Below, piece after piece: positions 13,900 through 27,317 of a DNA stretch of 64,000 nucleotides (position 1 is its first letter; each line of letters opens with the position of its first letter). The translations under genes were made by a program, and so were the position numbers. The notes under the pieces are model-generated. The model ran no database searches. It had not been told where the DNA came from and saw nothing but the letters and a program-made list of their open reading frames with translations. The DNA comes from Rotaria sp. Silwood1. Its lineage: Eukaryota > Rotifera > Eurotatoria > Philodinida > Philodinidae. The stretch spans positions 1,755,581 through 1,819,580 of the forward strand of contig CAJNOP010000009.1 of the NCBI GenBank assembly GCA_905250075.1, given 5' to 3'.

Positions 13900-14310
13900 A
13901 TGTCTAAAATAATTACGGTTGTTGTTTTATTATCCATAACAGTTGCCACTTTTGCTCAAATCAACGACAAATGTCTTCAATGCATTTGCAAAATTGAGTC
14001 GGGCTGTCGACCACTTGGATGTGCATGGGATGTTAATTCAGACTCATGTGGTTATTATCAATTGAAAAATGTCTATTGGATTGATTGTGGTAAACCAGGT
14101 GGCTCACTCGCTGCATGTTCTAAAGATAAAGCTTGTTCTGAAAAATGTGTTCGTGCATATATGCAACGTTATGCTACAAGATGTACTGGTGGTCGTACAC
14201 CAACTTGTCAAGATTATGCACGTGTTCATAATGGTGGACCGACTGGCTGTCAAAAATCAGCTACAGTTGCTTATTGGAATAAAGTTGCTGCTTGCTACAA
14301 TTCTGGTTAA
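13900..14310 (+). CDS. Secreted invertebrate-type (i-type) lysozyme
   Basis: A single-exon frame of 136 residues. Residues 1-19 form a signal peptide (ITVVVLLSITVATFA). The mature part is the destabilase/i-type lysozyme fold with 14 cysteines. The family signature CICKIESGC contains the candidate catalytic Glu33, and CAWDVNSDSCGYYQ contains the candidate Asp44. YWIDCGKPGGS and CTGGRTPTCQDYARVHNGGP are further family blocks. Length matches the family. It should hydrolyse peptidoglycan, for digestion of bacteria or for defence, outside the cell or in the gut lumen. No intron interrupts it, unlike its neighbours. A possible TATA element lies about 50 bases upstream. Confidence 0.93.
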   Translation: MSKIITVVVLLSITVATFAQINDKCLQCICKIESGCRPLGCAWDVNSDSCGYYQLKNVYWIDCGKPGGSLAACSKDKACSEKCVRAYMQRYATRCTGGRTPTCQDYARVHNGGPTGCQKSATVAYWNKVAACYNSG

Positions 14311-16288
14311 AATCTTTTTTCTTTGATTTATTTTCTCTATTGAAAATATCAAATAAAGTGTGATTGAAATTATTTATCAAGATTATGTCATGTAATTTGA
14401 AAAAATATTTAATACTTTCTTTCCATATTTGCTTTAGAAAATTTGAATTCAATGCAAAGCTATTATAATTATAATATAGAGCATATTAAATGATTCATTC
14501 AAAGATTGTTATTCAATATAATATCGATATCGAATATCATGAAAAATCTAAATGTATAGAGTCTAAGGATGAAACGAAAGTGTCTTAGTTGATATGACAT
14601 TTTCTTATGAATGATTTCCGCAATTACATAGAACGAATAAAGTTACAAAAGAATTTTATATTTTTTTTTATCCTAGAATCTTTAAAAATGTAAACATTTT
14701 TGCTCATATTTTAAATCTATTTCTCATTCCTTAATTCTCATAATACATTATTTTGCTCATAAAGAAAATAAAATATTGAATCCGAACAATACAAGAAGAT
14801 AAACATTTGAAAAATATTTATTGTCTATGTTGATATAAGTAGGTGTGAATGTAACAGGGTGTGCGTGTGCGCACATTGTTATGATTCTTATCTTTACCAA
14901 CATCCACACCCATACTCACATCCATCTTTTTGATGTTTTTGCAAACGATCTGCTCAGAATTGTTGTATTTGAATTCAACTGAAGGTCTGCAGCGTTTCAA
15001 ATCTACATCATATCGACACGAGTTTCAATATCTATCGATGACAACAGATCATCGACAATTATTTGTCTCAATACCAAGTATGAGAAACAGCTTGTTAATG
15101 CAATTTCTTTGCGACTGAAATCTAGAAATCGCAAATATTCTCGCATATTAAAAATTGCATTAGTATTAGTAGTGTATATATTACTATGTTAATTGAACAG
15201 TGTATCCCCTGAGCTTGCTTCTCTCCTTGATCTTAAAATTTCAATAAATGTTGTTTGCTATGCGAACTTCTTACTTTTATCTGCATCACTATGAGTGACA
15301 GCAGTATTAAAACGATTGATCTAAACTTGGTGTTAAGATAGAAACATACATAATGACATTTAATACGGGTCGCTAAGGTCTGTAATGAGGAACACGACAG
15401 GAAGTCGCAAAACGTCCATTTAAGACTGACACTCATTATGTCTTTTTTGAATGTGTGAGTTCCACAAAAGAAATCGCATTGAAATCGTTCATTACAAGAT
15501 TCTGTTCAGGAAGCTCCCGTTGCGCCAAATAAACCAGACACAGGAAATGATCTGTTGAGAATGAAACGTACTAAGGCACATGCAGTAACGAATTCATTGT
15601 TGTGTTCTAATCGAAAATTAAAATCTTTCTTCAACTTTTCGTCGTTTTGGATTTGTTAATTTCTCTTCCATATTCTTCTCAAGATAAATATGTACGTCAA
15701 CAAGTAAACGGTATCGTTTGCTCTATATTTTGAAATACAGCAAAAAGTAACTTCGTATTGTAGCCTCGAGAAAGAACTGAATCAATTATCGACGATAATT
15801 TATCGTTCTTTTCGAGAACTCATTTCTTATCGGTAATATCGGCATGTGCGAGGGATTGCAAATAGTTTTTGAAATGCATTATGTAAATGAAGATTAGCCT
15901 ATTGCACTTTTGCAGGTAGACTAGTTATTATTGGAGGTTAGTATAGGGAAACTAATCAAGTTTTTATTGGATTAAACATCAACAGGATTGTTCTCAAGAT
16001 GACCTCAAATTACGCTGTGAATCTTTGAGTTTCTTTCTCAAATTATTTATGTTTTTTTGACGCAAATTACTGAAAGACATAAGTGGCTAAAGTCAGCATA
16101 TAGTCGCATTTTATTCATTGCACAACAACAACGGAATAGTTTGCATATGTTAATTAGTCAAATCTAGACGAAGTATCACTCACCGGGTACTGAACTAAGA
16201 AAAAAAAAGACACAGACGACATCATTTCGATATAAATAACGAGCTTCTTTTTGCCTTTCATTCTCTTTTGACATCAACGTCGGCTATA
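14311..16288. other. Non-coding interval between lysozyme and GPCR
   Basis: About 2 kb. An AATAAA signal lies near 14352, just after the lysozyme stop. A GTGTGCGTGTGCGCAC tract is at about 14859-14874. A short palindromic patch (ATTATCGACGATAATTTATCGT) is near 15786. Small reading frames here have no recognisable composition. Nothing else supported. Confidence 0.45.
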
Positions 16289-17251
16289 ATGTCAACCGAT
16301 ATCATTGCTACACTAACAGTGTTTACACTTCAAATGAATCGTTATTTGACAATTTTTATTCTACTTTTCGGTTCTTTTGGGAATGTTTTAAATTTATTTG
16401 TATTTTATCAACCTAAACATCGTGCAAATCCGTGTGCTGTCTATTTTTTCTACACATCAATTGCCGGTCTAATTGCTCTTTATTCAGGTTTACTTAGTCG
16501 AGTTTTTGCCAGTTTCTCGCTTGATCAATCGGCAACAGACGCTTTTATTTGTAAAACACGTGCGTTCATCATTTGGGTGTCAACAACGGCTTCGTCCTGG
16601 TTTTTAACTTATGCTACTATTGATCGATATTGCATAAGTTGTCGTGATGCACATCATCGTAATCTAAGTAATCTTCGTTTTACACGCAGATTAATGCTCA
16701 TTACGGTTGTCGGTGGATCATTGGTATTTGCTGAAACTTTCTATTGTTATGTGCCAAATCTTAAAAATTCTCCATTAACATGTTATGCTTATAACATGAT
16801 ATGTCGTTTATACAATGAAATTGCTTCAGCAGTTATGTTCGTTTTTATACCATCAATAATTATGTTTATATTTGGATATGGAACTGTACAAAATGTGAGA
16901 AAATTAAGTCAAGCAATTGCACCGACAGCTATTACACATGGAACAATAATTACAATGAAAAAGACAGATCGACAATTGATTCAAATGTTAATTGTTCAAA
17001 TTATTCTATTGACTATATTCAATATTCCTTTGGCTATTCATCGTCTCTATTTAACATCCATATTAAGTACTCCAAAAAGCTTATTAAGATCGACAATCGA
17101 AAATTTTTGTTTTCAGTTGTTTTACCTTCTCAGTTTCATGAGTTTTGGAATGCCATTTTATATTTATACGTTAACTGGAGCAGTGTTTAGAAAAGATTTT
17201 ATAAATCTAGTTCGACTTATTTACCGAAAAGTGAAAATAGCAGTATTTTAA
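16289..17251 (+). CDS. Rhodopsin-like (class A) orphan G-protein-coupled receptor
   Basis: A single-exon frame of 320 residues from the first ATG; the frame stays open upstream only from a TTG. Seven hydrophobic helices are visible. Helix 1 has the class A GN motif (Gly31-Asn32). Cys88 before helix 3 and Cys165 in the second outer loop can form the conserved disulphide. Helix 3 ends in DRY (112-114). Helix 6 has FNIPLA in place of the usual FxxCWxP. Helix 7 has FGMPFYIYTL, so the NPxxY motif is replaced by MPFYIY. The short third loop is basic. It resembles the large families of intronless peptide-type receptors in rotifers and other lophotrochozoans; the ligand is unknown. It should sit in the plasma membrane. 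Confidence 0.87.
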   Translation: MSTDIIATLTVFTLQMNRYLTIFILLFGSFGNVLNLFVFYQPKHRANPCAVYFFYTSIAGLIALYSGLLSRVFASFSLDQSATDAFICKTRAFIIWVSTTASSWFLTYATIDRYCISCRDAHHRNLSNLRFTRRLMLITVVGGSLVFAETFYCYVPNLKNSPLTCYAYNMICRLYNEIASAVMFVFIPSIIMFIFGYGTVQNVRKLSQAIAPTAITHGTIITMKKTDRQLIQMLIVQIILLTIFNIPLAIHRLYLTSILSTPKSLLRSTIENFCFQLFYLLSFMSFGMPFYIYTLTGAVFRKDFINLVRLIYRKVKIAVF

Positions 17252-20200
17252 AAATTGAAGAGTGAATGTACGTTTTTATAACTCTTTTGTGAAGGATGAT
17301 TATCAATGAATGTTAAAGCAGAGTAACGCTCAAAATTGATCGTACACCTCATACAAAAATAAATAGAACTTATACAATTTAAGCATTTTGTATTTCATCT
17401 TCTTGAACGAGAATATATACTTTTAAAATGTTTTCACTGAAAATTCAGTGAAACTATGTTTTAGAAAAACAAGTTTTTGATCATATCTTTTAGTTAAAAA
17501 AGATATGATACAATAAGTTGAATTTTACAATTTCTGTTTACTTTTGAGTGACATCTACGATCAATGTTGAGCAAAATTACAGAGTTTCATGATTGGTATT
17601 TGTGTTCTATTGTAGCAAGTATATGATGATGAGAGAAATTATATTTAGACTAGAAAAACCAGGTTACATTTTGACGAAAACTGCAACTCTTTATTCTGAC
17701 AGCATTTTAAAATCTCTGTTGTTGTAAAGCGTAAAAAAACTATAACGAAATTCCTTATGTGTGATTCAATTTACTTCAATGTGTTGTCCGTTTTAATCTC
17801 GTAGGTATTGTGCTCATCGCTTTTTTCACCTAAGTAACCAGCGCATTAGATGTTGCACACAAATGCTACTATTATTACGTTGTAAAAGTTATTGTTGTTG
17901 AATTTTGTGAACTTAAATTAATAAAAAAAATTTTGTCAACAAAATAAGTATACCAACGTCTCTCATTATAGCTATCCTATTAAAACTGTAGAATCTGAAT
18001 GGCTCGTGTTAGAATACATAATTGGTGTCTAATACTTTTATGGTATGCATGAAGAAAATCATGAAAATACTTAAAAATCATTGTCAAGCGTGGAAATACG
18101 CGCAAGGGTCTTAGTTTTCAGTCTAATGAAGATAATATCAAAATGATGAATTCCAACATGTTGACACACAATGGGTATTCTATATCTAAAAACAGTACAT
18201 TCTAATGGCTCTGGTAATGTTTGAAAGGAAGAACTAGCTTAGAATTAAACATCCATACCCTTCTTTTTAGTTTGGGAATACAAATTGTTATTGATCTTTA
18301 CCTCTTGTAGATCGATAGAGGAGAAATGATGCTATCGGCTCATTATCTTATGATAGAGAAAGTATATTGTTTTCAAAGCGGCTTAAGATCACTTGAAAAT
18401 CAATGATTTATTCAAGAAAAAAAAGCAACTCAAATTTTTCATCGATTTTGCAAAAACATGAAGTATTGTTGACTCTAGATAACGCTAAAACTCGAGTTAT
18501 TTCTTTCTCTATGTTTTAAAATGATTGAAAAAATGCTCACAGTCATTTAACTCTGGCACGAACATGAATAGTAGATTCGCTGTCGGAAAGTGGGAATTTG
18601 ACTAACCACATAAATTTTAATTTTGAAGGTGCAGTTCGTACGTTGTTCTCAACGCATACCTAGTAATCATCTTATATCATTCACAACAAGAAAGATATGA
18701 TGTTGATAGAACAGCTAACTGTTTACCTTTGAAATGATGCTCGTTTCGATCTCTTCCATGGCATAATTACAATCGATGGATTCGACACAAATCCCATGGA
18801 TTCTCTCTAATTCAAATAAGCATTTTTCAAAGACATACGCACAGCAGAATCTTCTTTTTCAGTGGTATAAAAAGAGTAAAAGCAAAATGAATGCAATGAA
18901 AAGAAAAGTTGAAAGAAATGAAAATGAACAGAACGGTCGAGATTCATATAGAAAAAGTTAACTGTTTTGTTTCATTATAGAAAACCTCAGAGTAGAATCT
19001 TGCTTAGAGAATCTCATGAGACAATCGTCAATTGGATGCGTAATGAGCAAAAAACTTCTTCATTACTATCCAGAGACTTTCAACAAACACCGTATTGACC
19101 AGCATCATTGGTAGTTTGATTTTTTTCTTTTCTGAATTCTGTTGAAAAGACCTCGAAAAGAGAAAGCTAGTTTTTGAATAAGATATTTTAACTATCGTTC
19201 GATTTGACCGATCTCGATGTTCAAAAAAAATTGCTTTTTCTCATCAGTCTTGATTTCTTGATATGAAAATCAAAGTTACACAGAAATTTTGTTTTAAAAA
19301 TGCCCGTTAAATCTTGATATTATATTCACATGTTTTACGAAGATATTTTCAAATTAAAGATCGAGCATTACGAGATCAAATGATAAACAATAGACGAAAA
19401 AATGATTTTACTTTGTTCAATATACAATTCACATTACTGATCATATTGACACAGATGTAGGTGTGTGCATTGTGACAATATGTGGGATACGGCTTTTCTG
19501 CTCAGCTCACCTACATTCATCTATCCGTGCTCTACTAAATTTGTTCATGTTTTATAGAAAATTAATAAGCTACGCAATCATTTCCGAATTATTTGAACCA
19601 TCATTAGAATCTTTAAAGACAATATGAACTGATAGATTCATGGTACATTGTTTTTACATTAGCCGTGACCAAGTACAGCAAGAGCGGTAGATTGCATTAG
19701 AATAAAAATGATAAAACTCAACAGTATTCAAAGTTTAATCCGCACCTAACCCAATCCGACAAAGTTGCAGCGGCTACCAGCTCTGCTAGTCGGGTCGGAC
19801 TGCAGGGCACTATCAAACACACCTGAAGCGGTATGCAACAAAATATAACCATATCCTCATCAAACGTTCTGTCACAATTATATTCCTATTCATAACGGTA
19901 AATCGATAGGTTATCGAAAATCAGCTATAGTTAGTTCTTGAAGAAAAAATCAATGATTAGTGTCAATCTCGTTTAAAGTTTCTTCCATTTTCTTAACCCC
20001 AATACGACCATCTTTAGGACTACTAGTTGTTTTCCACTTGGGACTCGTAACGAGTTTTAATTGATAAAATAAATATAATACATGAAATTGCTATTAGTTT
20101 ATCATGGACACGTAAATACTCTAGAGAAGATTTGATAACAAGAAGAATAAACAAAAAAAAGTTAATGTCAATTATCTTTATCTAGTCTTTTTGTCATCAT

Positions 20201-23200
20201 ATTATCTTTCTCTGCTTTTAAAATTGTTGTAAATCATAAATCACTATTTAGTTTTTACACTTTATTTGAACTGCTCTATAATAACAAGAGCAACTGCATA
20301 TGATTGACTGATTTTAATCCATTGTAGTATACTAAATGTTTCCTACACATACCTAAAAGGGCATCGTTTGATTACTTGTTATGAATGCAGAATATTATAA
20401 TGAATTTTATTGGGATTCGGACGAACATACCAAGTAGTCAATAATCATTCACATGCACTCTATGAATGGTCTATTCATATAAACAATGTTTGAGCGTAAC
20501 TAGAGCATACCCAACAAATAAATAGCTTCATCTGATAGTGTGTATTCGTAAAAGTATGATGAAACTAGCTGCAGTTTGTGTGGGTTCTTGATAGTCGAGT
20601 TAGAGTGAAGTGTAAATATAGCAAATGATTATTTTTAATCAATATAATCAAGAAAAACAACATAAGTGAAACATATACAGAAGTCTAATCGAAAGTCAAA
20701 CTATCGATCAAATGCCAACATCCAGATTGATATTATCGTTTCAGTCATTAGAATTTAAAAAAAAAAGAATAAAGTAAATCTAATAAACTTTCGTTTTGTT
20801 ATCATTATTCCTTACAATATGAACAATTCAAAATCTCAATTAAATAAAATTTTATATTTTTTTAATTTGATTATCGTCCAACAATCTTTCAATACTACTT
20901 ATAAAAATCGACACATTTCTATTCGAACATAATCATTTCACAGATTGTTATAAATCAACCAAAAATACTTTTCGTCAATACGACTCGATAGATACAGGTA
21001 TATACATTGTTCGACATGTCGATATCTAGTCAATATATATATATATGTATATAAATATATAACGATGATATATTGATTTCCATCGTCGTATAAAATAAGA
21101 ACACAATGAAAATATCTCAACTGACACAAAAAGGTTGCACTATCATTCTTAACTAGTATGCTTACACATCATCGATCTTGTTGATTGGATATGAAGAGAA
21201 ATAGAAAAAAAAACTTATCATAGATAGGTTAACATTTTTCTCTTGAGATACATATGTGTATATCTTCATCGTTATGATCGATATCGAAGAACAGAACAAT
21301 TTGCAATAATGTCTGCCTATCAATAACCATTATTACATACAGTACTTGAATGTTACTGTTATTTCTAACCAATAGAAAAAAGAAAATAACGAACAAGTGA
21401 ATAAATGTATTCTCTATACACTCGTACTAACTAAAACTAATAGATATCAGATATTGCCTATGCTATATTGAATTTTAGATCATACGCAATAGCTTCAAGG
21501 TATATGTACGTAAGGATCATTTTTTTTTAATTGTTTTTCTTCTTTAAAGATAACAGAGGTTAAAGGTGTAAATAATTTACAAAAGGATTTAATGATAGAG
21601 GAAATGAGAAGATATATTCATTCATCAAACAGACACCGACTTCTTTGTTTTATTTCTTTTTTTTCTAATTACTATTACTATCACCATTATATAATGCAAA
21701 ACCTGTAAGAAAATATCTCTTTCACTTGTTTTATATGCATATTAATTAAACAAAAGTAGTGATGTTTATTGAATCTGTAATCACATTTTAATATCATTTG
21801 TTTCTTCTTTTCTTTTTGTTGCAAATCAGAGATCATAATATTGATCTTTAATGTATTGCTGCCCATTAAAAAAAAAGAATGCATATGTAGCAAATCATAG
21901 AGATGTCAATAATATATACAATCGATAAGAGCAAAATGCCGTTCTGACTTTCTTTTAAACTTATCAACGACAAAAGAACACATACTGTGGTTTGTCTTAA
22001 TTGAATGAAAGCGCATGAATGTGTATGTATACTGCTGGTGATCATTAAGAAACATGATATGATTGACGAAACGAACAATCATCAAGAGCAAGTGTAGAGA
22101 GTCAATATTTACATATGGATGGAAATAATCGATTGAAAATGTTCAAACAAAATGAATATGTGAGCAATTGACACAAATCTGTTTCCTATATTTCCTATAA
22201 GTACTGCCGACTTTATTCAATAAGAATCATTGAATATATAAAGACATCAATATGCAGCACGTGTATTAGTATTGATACTATACAATCAATCAAAAAACAA
22301 AATTATCAAATTTCAAAAGTTTAAAGACTAATCCTAATAATCAGAATAATTAACGCAACTTGTATAAATAACAAAAAGAACTTTCTATATGAAAATGAAT
22401 TTATTTCATTTCTATAGAACTAATAACCGTAAGCATGTCAACACATGTGTATTAATATTTAATGTGCATACAGAATTTTTTTGTCTTTTCAAGATGCATA
22501 ATGAGATTTTTACCGATTGTTAAAACAACATAGAAAAAATGATTATTGAAATATTTGTTTTCTTTTTGTCAAGTCTCCTTTTGTATATATGACAAACTCA
22601 AGTTTAGTTCAACAATAGAAGAAGTCAAGTGTTGTTTTTTCTTTGTATAAATTGATTTGTAGACTTTTATTCATCACTACTCAGCATATTAATTGAAAAT
22701 GATATACAAGTATGTATGTCATTCGACATTTGCATCACAAATCTTGATATCATTTCATAGTTTAATGATAATCTACATGCTTTTGTTTTTAGTAGTTAAT
22801 ATTTGATAATTGAAACTAGATGACTTAAAATGACTTAAGTATATTAGGTTAGTTATATATATTTAAGATGATAATTGTGCGTTTGTTTTTAGTTGAAATA
22901 TATTAACAACATCTTTTCCTTTTTAACACTTTAATTAATCTAGTGATCGAATTTATATTGACATTCATTGTCATATAAGTTTGATTTAAAAAAAAATTTT
23001 TTTTTTGTTCTCCATTCAGAATGCATATAAATGGTCTGCTAAATTGCTGAGAGAATTGCTACTATTAGTGCATATGTTTTAACGAATGAGAAAAAAGAAC
23101 TCTCTCTTTCTCTGTCTTTTTTCCTTTATTCGCTTAACACACACGGGTATCATAATAATAATTTGTTAGTGTATATTATGTGTAATCGCTCCAATGTGTC

Positions 23201-23344
23201 CTTTTGCTTGATAGATGTTGAGAGTTTTCTTTATATTTGTGTACAAGAGGCAAGAAAAAATAGACCAAGAGTACGTGATCATACATAGATATTTGATAGA
23301 CAAATAGAATATATGTATACTTTTCTAGATTAGAAACTATTCTG
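17252..23344. other. 6.1 kb gene-poor interval upstream of NKX1
   Basis: No convincing reading frame on either strand; the few short frames lack protein-like composition. A small GC-rich island near 19738-19840 contrasts with the AT-rich surroundings. TATA-type microsatellites lie near 21036-21060. Such gene-poor DNA around a developmental homeobox gene may carry enhancers, but that is inferred from position only. Confidence 0.45.
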
Positions 23345-24323
<979 letters not shown>

Positions 24324-27317
24324 CATATTAAATAAACGAATTCATGCATATAATTTATATATATATATATATTGTCCGTACGAGAGTTCTCTTTTTCTTT
24401 TAATAACAAACAAGCAATATCGTTATGTTTGACAAGACATTGTGAAAACAGTAGCAAAATCGATTAACATTCATAAATATGTCGAGTAACACATTGTTGG
24501 TACCAGTCAAATGCCATTGTTAGGTTTTAAATATTAAACCAGATTACCTTCGTTTTGTTTTTCTTTATTTGATTAAAAATATTCATAATTATCGTATCTA
24601 TTTGATTAATATAGAAAAAAAAAATAGAAATTGATTGTAATTGTTTCATTATTTTGAGGTTTTTTTTATTATCTAAAATGCTAAAAAGAACAATAAAAAC
24701 ACTTGTGTATTTATATTTATATACTCCTTATCAACATTGTAGACATAGACATTGATATTTTGTTAATGATTTCTTCAATATTTCTCATTAATTATATGAC
24801 CATAATCAAAAACATGTGGAGTAACGATGAAAAATGAAATCAATGATTAGTGACTTTTGTTTTAAGAACGATTGTTCTCTCGAGACTATCTGTGAAATAC
24901 ATTTTTGTAAATATAAACAACCAAATTGAGATGAAATGATTTTGAATACTTTATTATCGATTGTGAAGTAACAGTCGACACATGAATTTGGGAAAATTAT
25001 CTTTTGGTTTTCTGCTTCATCGACGGAATTTTTTTTAGGCTGTCCTTTTATGAAGAAAAACAAATACAACTTTGCATTAATAGAAATGAGACCATAATTC
25101 AATAGTTTATAAGATGGTAGCAACAAGATATTATAGTAATGTTTTTGTAATATCCAATGACAAAGAACCTTTTTCATGTCGGTGTATTCAATCAGAAATT
25201 GGTTGATTTCGAAAAAAATTTATCTCGTAGCAACTCGTTCATATTATTGTCAAGCTGTTTTATTGTAGTCAGGTTGAATGCATAATCTTTCTTTAATTCA
25301 TCAATCACTACATATAGGTTAACATCTCAAAGCAGACTTAAAAAAATACTATGAGTGCGACAAGCGCTCGGAAATTTGACATAGATATTTTTTGTTCGTT
25401 CTGTTTCAATTTTAAGCCTCTCGACAGCCATCGGGTTCTGACCACTCGAAAACTGTATTCTATCGAGCATTCACTTTCGATTTCTCAAACACTTTTAGAT
25501 CCCTGAATACTTATCGAAGTTTCGAGTATTCGAGAAAAGAAACATATCTGAAGCATAATATTGAGTGCCTCAGTAGAAGCAAGTCAAGCAGAATAACAGT
25601 TTCAAGTGGTAAGGCTAATTTTGATTTTGTGAAACTTCTTCAAAATGTGATTTACAAATGTTTCTTTCATTCAGCTAACTTTACTAGGGTGATTTATGTT
25701 CAACATATATTTGTCTTAATTTCATAGTTTTTTAAAAAATATTTAACATTTGACTGATGAAAAATAACAAGTAAGATCAAAATCCATAGATGGTGTTTTT
25801 GACAAAAAGCACAATCATAACGAATTTTGAGTTTTGAGTATTTGAAAAGTATTTTTAATATTAGTAGATGTAGGACGAATGTTAATCGTTAGTATCTATG
25901 TTCGAATATCCTTCTCTGTGTTGATGCGATAGGTTTGGACGATTCGAGAATGAGACATCTATAGGAAAAAAATCTTTTTTATTTTGATGAAATTGTGATC
26001 TTCTTGGTAAAGTTGTTCGACTGATCGAAAACTCAGCGTTTTACTGACCTATGGTAAAATGAGAATCCAAGATGTACATTTGAAATTTCGATATCCGCAG
26101 TAACCTTAAATGGACGCGTCCAAATGTTTATCTGATGGCGGATTAGGGTCCAAAAATCATCTGGCAAATTTTTGATTGTAAATAACTTTCAACAATAAGA
26201 AGAAAGAGAGCTGCAGTCTTCACTGTTGAAAAGAGAAGATTTAAAGGCATCAAACCATATAAGAAACATAATATTTTTAAAATTTGTGAAAGAATTTTAA
26301 AATACCAAGTTTATTTACTCACAATCAGAGACTATCCACTGACTTTTGGGCTACTCTGGGTAAGTTTAGAATGGGAAGTAACAATATGTGCACTAAGTTG
26401 GTAATGACAGTCCTCTAGTCCGAGTCTTACGTGTGAATGTAGGAGAGAAGAAGTTCGAATCTACATAACCACACTCACATTCTTAGTTTATTTCTTTTCC
26501 TCTAGAGCAAGACCTTTTCAGTAAAATTCCGACACTGTTAACAATAAAATGCTGTTAATGAAACAAGGAGATACTGTAATAGAATAACTATTGATACACT
26601 GCGGTAGAATGGTAGTTAGAGCATAGTCGACCATTTAAGTATCAAACTACTACCAGTTGTTGGTTGATATATCAGCTGTATTTTGTCACTATAAACGCAT
26701 CTCGTCTGTATAGTGTACATTATACTGAACGATCTGTCGAAGATTTATCGGTGATTTCTGTTCGATTTGAATTATATGAAAAGATGTTCGGTTACAAGAT
26801 ATAACATTTACATAAGTATTCAATATTATTTGTTTCCGAGTACTTTCAATAAGAAAACAAGATGTCGCCAACTATCGATCAAAATCGTTTTTCGCCTACC
26901 GAGACACGTTAACTGCACTTCACATTGATGAATCTGTCAACCAATCGACATATGCTGTCTATTTCATTTAGATCTTTTCCTAGTTTGCTCATGAAAACTA
27001 GAAAACTGATATTTATGTGTGATATATTTTTCGGTTTAATTCTATAATAAAGGCTAAGGTAACTAAATGTTCATGAAATCAATAAAACACTGTCTTTGTA
27101 GTTAAGTTTTGATTCATGTCAAAAATTTTCAATCTGGGCGATATATTTCAAGATTTTTTTTTAAACAGTTTTGTATAGAGATATTATAAAAATATGTGTA
27201 CGGAGAACTATTTAAAATGAATTTGAAAATGAAGTCGTTTATTAATGAGAAAACAAAATTCATTCTAGATAATGAAGTATCGAAGAGAATGATGTACAAT
27301 AAAAAAACTACATCAAA
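24324..27317. other. 3 kb non-coding interval between NKX1 and MGAT1
   Basis: The left end has a TA microsatellite (about 24355-24372) and probable NKX1 3' UTR. A minus-strand open frame at 24806-25177 has no family features and I regard it as chance. Around 26394-26462 a stretch with an A-box-like and a B-box-like word (GTTCGAATC) resembles a decayed tRNA-derived sequence. Nothing else is supported. Confidence 0.4.

Noticed and set aside
16268..16288. Upstream extension of the GPCR frame
   Set aside because: It begins with TTG; the first ATG (16289) is the more likely start.
24806..25177. Minus-strand open frame of 123 codons
   Set aside because: No motif, no splice context and composition typical of AT-rich chance frames.
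26600..26665. tRNA-like GGTAGTTAGAGCATAGTCGACC
   Set aside because: Resembles a D-arm, but no B box follows and arms do not pair.
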